From Juglans regia (lineage: Eukaryota > Streptophyta > Magnoliopsida > Fagales > Juglandaceae): a stretch of DNA of 64,000 nt. The first letter of the stretch is position 1; every line of letters begins with the position of its first letter. Positions 1-11,000 of the stretch are shown in pieces. Below the pieces are notes generated by a model. The model did no database searches, was not told the origin of the DNA, and saw nothing but the letters and a program-made list of their open reading frames with translations. The translations under genes were made by a program, and so were the position numbers. The DNA is taken from NCBI RefSeq assembly GCF_001411555.2, contig NC_049916.1, positions 26,244,558-26,308,557 of the forward strand, given 5' to 3'.

Positions 1-131
1 AGTTGTAATGATCATTAGATAATGATTAGATGAAAATTTTAAATTTAAAAATATTTATATTTAAATAGTATTTGAATATTGAGATAAGATAAAATAATTT
101 GAAAGATCGATTTGTGATACCAAACTAGGCC
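1..131. repeat. Tourist-like MITE, right end (cut by window edge)
   Basis: AT-rich sequence ending in ACCAAACTAGGCC, then TTA at 132-134. The end matches the terminal inverted repeat of the MITE family seen many times in this window. It lies in intron 2 of the AKT2 gene. The left half is outside the window. Confidence 0.5.
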
Positions 132-443
132 TTAATTTCAAATAAATAGAAATGATTAAAATGTCTAATATTTTATGTTAAATCTAGATAGTATTTATTT
201 TTTAAAGTTGAAATGGATGGTCGATGATCATTTGTTTCTGAATAAAATGCGTCTCGTACATATATATATATATATATAATAATTAAATGATGTAATCATG
301 AAAATCTTCGGAATGGAAGATCAGATAAAATTGATGATCAATACACCGGACTGCATGCTTAATCATGAGGTTGAAAAACAGAGAATTTCAAAAGTGGTCC
401 AATTCAAAAAACTATATATATATGCAGGGTAAGTATAGCTAAC

Positions 444-1740
444 CTCACTGCAATCTTTTCAGAATCACGAACTGGAAGCTGAGTTAGCGAATCAATATAA
501 GCCACGAAAAATGTCAAGAAGATATCGACCCCAAAGAATAGATCCACAATGCTGTCTGCTATCCATAGCAGTTTCTTGGGAGAGGATCTGAGAAATGCTA
601 CCTCAAATGGGTAAACCCATGCAGAGTATGCAACCAAAAGCACCATAAATGCCTGCCAACACCTGCATACATGCACCATTAACCCAGTCTGTATTAATAT
701 TCATGCTAGATATAATAATAGAATATACATGTATTTCAGCCCTTTTAAAAGACAGTAGAGATCAAACCCATCATTAAAAAGTTTTTTTTTTTTTTTTTTA
801 CGTAAATTTTAGATTTGTCAAGTTGTACAAATTAAAATATATGCAAGTATAGCATGCAGTACACACAGGTGCATGGACGGAGTCACACGTGTACACGCAC
901 ATGTAAATTATATACAATCATATATAGGTACGTACGTATACGTGTGGAAAGTAACATTTTAGAACAATTTATATGAACTAAATTATGTGGTCGTGTTTAA
1001 TTCAAAGTGATGACCGGTAGGTGCATGATGATGATCATCAACGCAACGTACGTCCAACTTTTGTAAATGAGCATATCGCGGCTAGCTATCTTCGAATATT
1101 TTTTTTAATTTTATTCGTCCAAACGAAAAATTAAAGGAAATAAGAAATAATATTCATCCAAAACATTATTGCTAATTCAGTTCATGGAAAATACTGGAGG
1201 AGTACGGATGAATTGGACCCCCGAATCGACCGATACTAATTTATACTTTTTTTTTCTTTTCTTAAAAAAAAAGAAACTTAATAGTGAAAGAAGTGTTTAT
1301 TAGTGAATTGATTTTTTTAAAATATATTTAAAGATGTTTAAAAAATATGTAATTTTTTTTTTCACTCTCATCGATCAGTTATCGATGCAGGATCCTTCAG
1401 TTCATATATATTACATGTACGTTATACATACGTACCTGTATCTTGAATCCATGGGCGATATGATCCAGCCTTTTGACTCTATTTGATTTTGTGTGTAATG
1501 ATCACTAGAAACACCGAGTGGCGGAATGATGAGCTTCGAAAGGTGACGCAAACTGAGAGATGATGACGCTTCGCTTTCTTCATGCTCATGTAGTACTGGG
1601 GTTTCAGCTGGCTGCAGCTGCAGCTGGCCGCTCATGTGCTGTTTTTTCCGGCTATCCTTCTTCATGTCAGATGCTAAGTCACGATGATCAAGACTATTAT
1701 TGTATGGACCAAGCTGTTCCTTATCCATTCTCCCAAACAA
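444..1740 (-). CDS. AKT2: AKT2/3-type Shaker potassium channel, first two coding exons (partial)
   Basis: N-terminal part of a plant inward/weakly rectifying K+ channel of the plasma membrane; AKT2/3 family members act in phloem K+ loading and retrieval. Coding exon 1 is 1436-1740 and exon 2 is 444-662. Both junctions split an Arg codon in phase 2 (donors AG|GTACG and AG|GTTAG, acceptor TGCAG|G), so the frame is continuous. Exon 1 has a polar cytosolic tail, then SLSLRHLSKLIIPPLGVSS and GWIISPMDSRYR, the AKT2-type lead-in to S1. Exon 2 holds S1 (FMVLLVAYSAWVYPFEVAFL) and S2 (IADSIVDLFFGVDIFLTFF) and stops before S3. Pore and cyclic-nucleotide domain lie beyond the left edge. The Met may be at 1740 or at 1728 (MDKEQLGPYN), which resembles relatives better. 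No coding sequence is visible in 1-443, which is intron. AKT2 rather than AKT1 or KAT rests on the wording around S1. Confidence 0.88.
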
Positions 1741-4663
1741 AGTACTAGTACTCTTTAATTAGTAGAATTTTTTAAGGCAAATAAAATAACAGAAACACAC
1801 ACAAACGGCGCTAGAAGATCAGAAAGGGAGAGTCGGCGGCCGGTCAGGAGTAATATTGCTAAGTTTTGGAGAAACATCTAGCTTGAAAAGAGTAAGGGGA
1901 AAATTAAAGGTACGTAGGCCATGGGCGGGCTTAAAGTTAAAAAGAAAGAGAGCTTTGTGATCATGAGGGATGCAGATTCCATCGCTTGGTGGATGTGAAG
2001 AGATCGAAGTAGTAGTTGTGGGGATTCTCTGAATTAAGTAGTAGTAATAGCTAGATCAACAAGTAGTACTGATGAACCTGGAAAAAGTTACTAAGAGTTG
2101 AACATGAGGATCAAATTAAAAGGTGTACTAATTTGGAAGACCTGCCATATTGTCTGAGGATCGAACTTGCGATAAGATACCAAACATGCAGAAAAGGTTG
2201 TGCAACTTTTTTGGCATTGGTCGAGTGTAAAAGGACCATATGGACCAGATATCTCATCTCTCTCTCTCTCTCTCTCTCTACAGAATTCCAACTTTATTGT
2301 ATGATTTTACATCAGTATGGAATAAACTATTTTGTCCTTCAAAGCTTACAGATTAATTTGACTGCTTGCTGAATTTTGTTTTTTTTCTGTTTTTTTATTT
2401 AATAATTAAATAAGTGATTTTAAATATATTGTAATATTTTTTTAAAAATATTTTAAAAATATATTAAAAAAATAAAAAAATGATAAAATTAAACCGACTT
2501 CTCTTAACGGCAAAATTGCCCGACTCCATGAGTATATATATGGTGTCACAGCCTGAAGTATTGGATAAATATGACCCACTGCAATATCTGGTATGGCCAA
2601 TTAATTGGCCATATCCTATTAAATGGTCCCATCCCCTAAATCATTTGTGGAAATCTTATTATTAAGTATTTTCAAAATATGAATAATTGGACCTTTTTAT
2701 TTTATTATAAAATTTCATTAGATTAATTACACGATATCTTTAATTAATATGAATGAATTAAGTATCATGCAGGTGTTTATGTTTTCACAGTATTTAATAA
2801 TAAAAAATTATATTCATAATTTCTACACCACACAATTTTCTTTTTATTTATTTATTCTTATTAAATATATGGTGCATGTATGATCTTAAGTAGAAGAATC
2901 CCTTCAATGATTACTGGCCATCCATGTTTCAACACAACTTATTGCCAAACACGTTTGTTTGGTGGGGCTGCCTGGTAGTAGTAGTACAGTATTGAAAAAG
3001 AAAAAGCATTAAGAGTAAGGAGAAAAGCAGTAGTTGGTGGGGTTGACGCGAAGTCTCCTCCCAAATTAAGTTAACCATGCATTAAACATCTTAATTTATC
3101 ATTTTAGACTGATTTAATTAATAGTTTAATTAAGAGCATAATTAACATATAAACCCAACGTGTTGTTGCATGGAAGAATTAATATATAACTGGATGGATC
3201 CAAATTAAAGAATATTCCTGACCTAATTTCCTGGCAATTTGGTTGTACAGCACTATATATGTAGGAAGGTGAGCCGAAACATGGAAATAGCTCATATGTT
3301 TAGCGTGTCTTAACTTAAACCAGAGCTAATAGCTAACAAGGCCTTTGACAGATTATTCAAAAACTACAAGGCATGCATGCATTTAGGGGATATGTAAAAA
3401 CAGAAAAATAATAGCAATTCATCCAAGTTGATATGATGAGAAAGGGCCCATATTCCTTTTTTTTTTTATTCTTTTTGGTCACGAGCATGTGAAAAGGTGT
3501 GCTTTTTGCCAATACTCGGCGTCTGCTAGTCGTGTCTGTTTAATGTGTTTGCAATATTGTCGGTACCGACACATCTAACCTATTTATTATTTCTAGACTG
3601 ATTTAATTAAGAATAAATATAGATAGAAGTTACTATTAGAAATATTCATTTTACATATATGATATGACATCATCTAGACTACACATCTTTTCAAGTGAAT
3701 ATTGAGAACAATTAACTAGAAACAACCACACAATGAGTATAAAATATGTACTACTATAATGACTTCTCTCTAACATTACTCTTTAATTAATTTCAGCTCT
3801 CGATTTTTAACTGAAATATGTTCTTTTAAAAAATAATAGATAAATCTCGAACTCACACGTGAAAATTTATTGCGTTTAATGGTAGATGGAGGAGACCCCA
3901 CATTTTTTAAAAAAATAAAAAAATAAAAAAATAAATACACATAATTATATATATTTTCTCATACAAGGAAGAAATGGTTACCATCAATATCAGAGAAGGA
4001 TAAATGTGATTATGTGAATTTTATTGTATATCCAATTGAACTTGATTGCTTCATTAATAGCCAGATTATTTGCCATGCTGGCTGCTCAATTTCCTCCCAT
4101 TCCCACTTGTGGGAGGCAAAATAGAAGAGAAAACAAAGATGGGAAATGCAAAACTGGCCACGAAGAATCAAAACCATCTGAAATCAGATGAAACACACTC
4201 GAATTAATTCCTCTTTTAAGTGTCTCCAGATAAACTACCTCAAGAAAGTTTCTTTCAAAGCTTTTAGAGCACCTCGTTTATAATAAACTCGAGGATGGAT
4301 TATAGCATTAAAACTACTTGTACAAAATTCATGACTTTGAGTTCATCTTCTGATCTATTGGTTTCTAAAAAGTTGCCAAAGAAAGAAGCAAAAGAATCAG
4401 CCAAGGGGAAAACATCTTCTTTTAGCATATAACTTACTGGTGAAAAGAACCACTATCACGAGCTCAAGTAAATCGGGTGGTAAAACTGTGCAACTTTTTG
4501 TTCTTGTTCCTCGGCTGCAGAAGTCATGGGAGGAAGAAGAAAAATCAGGAGGTCGGGATGAAGGTCTCTCAAGCGTCCTAGCATACTAGACATCTTCACC
4601 TCAGATACTCAGATCTCTTCAAAAGCTTCTATGAACTTTGAACTGAAATGGTGTGTATGTTAC
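1741..4663. other. Intergenic spacer between the AKT2 start and the UGGT stop
   Basis: No exon could be supported here. Both flanking genes are on the minus strand, so the left part should hold the AKT2 5' leader and promoter and the right part (roughly 4200-4663) the UGGT 3' UTR. A (TC)n microsatellite sits at 2255-2279. The rest is AT-rich with homopolymer runs. ORFs of about 60 to 80 codons are present but show no family resemblance. Confidence 0.6.
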
Positions 4664-5046
4664 TCACAACTCGGACTTTGATTCTAGGTCTTCCTCCAAT
4701 GACTTGTCCCTTGTTGAACTCTGTGATTCATTAGAAGATGGCTCTTGGAGATCCACTTCATCACCTAAGATTTTAGCAGTGAAATGTCTTGCCTCAAAGT
4801 CAAGATCTGGCCACTCAGAAACTATTCTTCTAGCACCCTGTAAAAATCACAAATGGTAGTAAAGGCTAGAAAGGAAAGTGACAATGAAAAAAGAAACACT
4901 AAAACAAACAAACATTTACCTGAAGCTTGGGTTCCTTTGTCATGGGATTGTTGCATAGATCGATGGTTTTTGCTTTGGATTTTGTGGCATTACCACACCA
5001 TGACTCACACCACAGCCATTCTTGAGGTAGCGAAAAAATGGGTACT

Positions 5047-5078
<32 letters not shown>

Positions 5079-8000
5079 TACAAATTACAGGATTCATTGA
5101 CCAAGTATTTTATTTTATAAGAAAACGATATTATTAATAAGGATAAACATAGCCCAAGTACACAAAATGGTATACAAGATATAAGACCTATCTAGGTCGC
5201 AATAGTGGAAACAAGAAAATCATGTAAATTTTGGCCATTAAAGTCTATAGCTATGGCCCATAAAAATAAAGTAAGGAAAAATAAAGATCGAAGTTCCTCT
5301 AGTGTCAGTTCCTCATCTTCAAATATCTGATCGTTACACTCTCGCAATATGCATCACCACATAATGCAGATAGTGATCATCTTCCACATGGCTTTGATTT
5401 GTGGAGCACCTCCCGCGGAAGTGTCCAGCTGGCCAAAAACTCAACCACTGTGGCAGGCATTACCCAATTTAACTCTACTCGGCTAAACACTTCAATCCAC
5501 AAGGCTCTAGTTGTCTCGCAATGTAACAAGAGCTGATCCACTATCTCGCCAGATTTCTTGCACATACAACACCAATCTAGAATAACGACCCGCTGCTTCT
5601 TCAGATTATCGGCTGTTAGAATCTTGCCCAGGGCAGCTGTCCAAGTGAAGAAGAGCACTTTGGGCGGCGCCTTATTCCTCTAGAGTCTTCTCCATGGGAA
5701 TTGAGTATTCGGTAAATGTGCAAGGGACTTACAGAAGGATCGAACCGAGAATGCACCCTTACCTGCAGGTGTCCAGCATAGTTTATCGGCTCGTTGTCCA
5801 TTCAGCTTCACGGAATAAACTAGGCTGAAAAAGCCTCAAGGCAGTCTACTTCCCAATCTTGGGCCACTCTACAAAACGTGACGTTCCACTGGACTTGGTC
5901 CCTCGATTGAACCATGAGGTTTGCCACTGAAGCATCTTGATCACATGTCACTTGGAAAATGGATGGAAAAGAATCCTTTAGAGCCTCCTCCCCACACCAT
6001 ATGTCCCTCCAAAATTTTATCCGAGTACCCGCACCCAACACAAATTTAGTATGGCGAGTAAACACCCCCCACCCTCGTCTAATATGCTTCCAAACCCCCA
6101 CTACATAGGCCCTGTTCACCTCTCTAGCACACCAACCACCCCACAAGCTTCCGTGTTTGCAATCAACCACCAATTTCTATAGTGCTTCCAATTTCATATT
6201 ATATCTCCATAGGCATTTCCCAAGTAGGGACCGATTGAAAGTTCTCATATTTTTTTTATCCCTAACCCACCTAAAGAGATTGGCTTGCACATCTTGTCCC
6301 AACTGATTAGATGGAATTTGAATTCGTCCCTCATCTTGCTCCATAAGAAATCACGGTGGAGTTTTTCAATCCGTGCCGCCACACAAGTTGGTATTGGAAA
6401 TAAAGACAGAAAATATGTTGGTAAGTTAGAGAGAGTACTCTTGATCAGAGTCATCCGGCCTCCTTTCGATAAGTACAATCTCTTCCACCCTGCCAAACTT
6501 TGTTCTATCTTCTCGATTGCTGTATCCCAAATTGATAAAGCTCATGAGGCGGCTCCCAACAGCAATCCCAAATATTTTATGGGAAGAGAAGCGACCTTAT
6601 ACCCAAGTGTGTTGGCCAATTGCCGAGTATTGCTGAACGAAAAATCTCCATTAGAACCATGTCCGTTACCCATCCTAATAGCAGTACCTTTCTATCTTCC
6701 ATGTCGTCGTCCCCTTTTCGAAATTCACGGGGTTGCTCCACCATCAGCGCCTCCTTGTAGGAGTGAGGTTGCGGCTGGACCTTCGCCACCAATGGTCTCT
6801 TCAGTGCTCTGTCACTGTAAGTGACCCTCCCTTCATGAATAAACTCCCACAGGGCTTCCCCCATCCTTTTACACCCAAGTGTGTTGGCCAATTGCCGAGT
6901 ATTGCTGACGTTCCCAACTGGCACTAACTCTGATTTATCGAAATTCACTCTCAAGCCTGACGCTGCTTCGAAGCATAGTAAAAGTGACTTCAATGCTCTT
7001 AGCTGGCTTTGATCTGCCTCGCAAAATATTAGTGTGTCATCTACAAATAATATATGAGATATAAGTAATAAGGCCCCAATTGGGATCACCTACCGAAAAA
7101 CCAGCCACAAAACTGTTCATAACCTCAACCGATAGCATCCTACTAAGGGCTTCCATGATGATAACAAAGATAAGTGGGGACAACGGATCTCCTTGTCTTA
7201 GGCCACGAGAACTGCTGAAGAAACCAACTGAGCTGCCATTAACCAAAACTGAGAACCTTGCCGTTGAGATGCACCATATGATCCATGTATGCCATCTCTC
7301 CCCAAAACCACATCTCTCCAACAAATAAAGAAGGAACTCCCAATTTACATGATCGTATGCCTTCTCTATATCTAGCTTACATATAATCCATGCGATACCA
7401 GCCTTTAATCTGCTATCCAGGCAAACATTGGCTATAAAGACTAAATCCAGGATTTTTCGACCTCTTAAAAATGCATTTTGTGACTTCGTAATTATCTTAC
7501 CCAAGGCCTCCCCTAGCCTGTTTACGAACACCTTGGAGATAATTTTGTACACCCCATTAACGAGGCTAATGGGCCTATAATCTTTCACCTCCGATGCTCC
7601 GATCTTCTTCGGGATCAACGCAATAAAAGTAGTATTTAAGCTTTTCTCGAACTTCCCAGCCGATAACAATTCTTGAAACACATTCATTATGTCCTCTTTC
7701 ACTACCTCCCAACATCTTTGGAAAAATCCCATCGAAAAACCGTCTGGACCTGGTGCTTTGTCTTTAACCATTCTTCTTACTACATCCTACACCTCCACTC
7801 ACTCAAAAGGTCTCTCCAACCACGACGCTGTCTGTGGCTCAATAAAGTCAAAACCGAGTCCATCAAGCTTTGGCCTCCACCCCTCGTTTTGTAAATAGTT
7901 GTTCAAAGAAATCCACCACATGATCCCAAATCACAGGAGCCTCCATGCAGTCTATACCATTGATATTCAACATCTCAATGATATTATTTCTCCTACGAGA

Positions 8001-11000
8001 ATTAGCTACTCTGTGGAAGAACTTTGTACTTCAATCCCCTTCTTTCAACCATAATGCTCTTGACTTCTGACGCCAAGAGATCTCCTCTAGAGAAATTACT
8101 CTCTCCAACTCTGAAGCCAACTCTGCCTTTCGCGATAATTCTTCTGGGAAAGGACTCTATCCTTAAGTTTCCTCTCTAACTCCTGTAGCTCCTCCACGAT
8201 GGTCTTATTTTACTCCCTTGTCTCCAAAAGATTGAGGTCTTACTTGTTTTCGCAGATGAGATGAGTTGAAATAAAAGTTAAAAATTGAATAAAATATTGT
8301 TAGAATATATTTTTTAATATTATTTTTGTTTTGGGATTTGAAAAAGTTGAATTTTTTATTTTCTTTTATGTGAAAATTTGAAAAAATTGTAATGATTTAG
8401 ATAAGATGAGTTGAGAAATTTTGTAAGAATAAACGAGGCCTGAGAGTTCCAAAGCTTTAAATCATTCTTTAAAGCTTTGAGTTTGCTTGCAAGTATGTAG
8501 GAGGGGGGTACCATGAAACTACTAAGATGACCACCATTGTCTTATCCTGTCCGCAAAACCTTCACTCTTAAAATATCGGTGCCCGCCTTGGATACCCCCA
8601 CCATCCAACAAGATGGAAAAATGATCCGAGCAAAGGCGAGACAATCTCTTCTGACACACCCATGGGTGATGCATTTCCCCATCCGACAAGATTAGGAATC
8701 TGTCCAGCCAAGACCACATCTGATTATTGGACCGAGTAAAGGGGCCCCCTACAAGAGGAAGATCCACCAGATTCAAGTAAAAAATACATGCTGAAAATTC
8801 TGTGATGGTTAGGCGCATCCAGCTGTCTCCGAATCTTTCATTGGGGAACCTTGTGACGTTAAAATCGTCACCTATGTACCAAGAGAGGTCCCACCAGCTA
8901 TGTATTCCAGCAAGTTCTTCCCATAATAGTCTTCTGATACTGCCAACATTCAGCCCATATAAACCTTCAAAATCTCACAAAAAATTATCTTCCACTTTTT
9001 AAAGGAGCAGGCCACAGTGTACTCCCTTACAAAATCCTCCATTTTCTCCACCACCCTTCTATCCCACATCATTAAAATACCACCAGAAGCCCCATTTGAT
9101 GCAAGATAGACCCAATCTGCATAAAGACAACTCCAAACACTTCGCACTAATTTCCTGGAAACCAATTTCAGCTTAGTTTCTAGTAAACAACTATGTCTGC
9201 CCTCCATTCCCGAAGCAAGTTTTTTATGCGAAGACACTTATTTGCCACATTCAACCCGCAAACATTCCCGGACACAATTTTCGGCTTCATAAAGGAGATA
9301 CAATCTCCTGGAGATACAATCTCCTTCCCTTTGGATCTATCATGGCTTGAGCTGCCCTTATAGTTCAACGACCATTTGAGTCTCTTAAGTTCCCGTTGTT
9401 TCTTTGTCCCAGATTTCTTAGACTGAGAGTGCCACCTCTATGGCATTGAGAAGAGCCATAAATTGCTCTTTAAAACCCATACTCCATTCCCACACAATGT
9501 TGAATTTCCTTTACCTTTCGGAGCACCCAATCAGACACATTGAACTCGTTTGGTAGCATACAATTTAGAGGAATGGGCTCCCCTTCTCTAGAAACCCACT
9601 ACGAATTCAATGACGTCCTCCTCCACCCCCCCAAACAGATTTCTACCCTCCCATTCGATCACATCGTTGCTAGAGATTGGAGTTATTATTTGTGTTTCAG
9701 AAACCATTCCCACGTCACTACCAGCGATAGGATTGAGCATCTGAGATAGCCCCTCTACAACATCCTCAACAATAGCCTAAGAGAAGTCCATCCTTTCCTT
9801 GCCATCTCCTTCCGACAGCATCTCAAGGTGCTCCTCAGGTTGATGTGGGGTCTCCGCCTGAGAAAGTGGTGCTTCCAAGGTGTTTATCGGCATTTTCTGG
9901 CCACAATAAATTGGGAATGCAACAGACGATGGTGGTATCTCCTCTATTTCCCCTTTTCGCATAGTTGCCGACAGTTCCACCACCATCGTCGGGGCTTTCT
10001 GGACCACCATCGATGGTCTCGCAGCTGGACGCGGTGCACCTGATGGTTTCACAATCACCCCCCTTGCGAATCCTCCATACGGGGAAGGGGCCCGACGGGC
10101 TGAGGCCCAATCAAGGGATCTTTCCTTACAACACCCAACTGATTGGGGTCTTGAGCTAACGGGCCTAGGCCCTTGTTACGCTGACCTATTCCCACACTAA
10201 AGCCCACACAAGGTCCACTTCTTTCTAAGCCCACCTCCTCCCTTATAAGCCAATCCATCTTATTCTGTAAAGTACTCAATTGAGCCTTCACGTCCAGTAA
10301 TGCACTGAGGACTTCCCCCTCTGCCACGCCATCTGCAGGTCTGCCACCGCCACCCTACCACTATACTGGACGAAAATCTCTATTAGAGCCATGTCCGTTA
10401 CCCATCCTAGTAGCAGCACCTTTCTGTCTTCCACGTCGTCGTCCCCTTTTCGAAATTCACGGGGTTGCTCCACCATCAGCGCCTCCTTGTAGGAGTGAGG
10501 TTGCGGCTGGACCTTTGCCACCAGGTGCTCTATCACTGTAAGTGACCCTCCCTTCATGAATAAACTCCCACAGGGATTCCCCCATCCTTTTCCACCCTTT
10601 GCCCTCCTCAGGAACGAAAATAAAGTTCCTCCCACCATCACCGCCATATTCCACCACCGCGACATAGCGACCACGACCATTCAAACAACGTTGTGCCATA
10701 AAGTTGCGACTGCCTTCCCTGACTATGGTGAAGAAATCTCTCTTTTCTTCCGTCATGCAAACCTCCAAGGCCTTTGCTAGCCATTGCACCGTTGAAAGTC
10801 TCAGAACTAACTTTGTCACCACCCTTCAGCTTCTCTTTGTAATAATCAAGAGACCCCCCTCCTTCACAAGTGAAATTTTTTTATTCTATCGCAATGTCCT
10901 TTGAAAAACCCATCCTAAGCACACCAATACCCCAAAGCTCAGTCGTATAACGCCGTCACAAACCACCCAAACTCAACAGACAGAATGAGTGTTTGTTTTC

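Noticed and set aside
444..1740. AKT1 or KAT-type channel
   Set aside because: The SLSLRHLSKLIIPPLGVSS and ISPMDSRYR wording before S1 fits AKT2/3 better; only the first two exons are present, so some doubt remains.
2091..2665. Short ORFs of 60 to 80 codons in the AKT2-UGGT spacer
   Set aside because: AT-rich, overlap a (TC)n repeat, and have no recognisable domain.
6285..6824. 179-codon plus-strand ORF
   Set aside because: It is the antisense of the L1 thumb and the inserted ORF1 piece.
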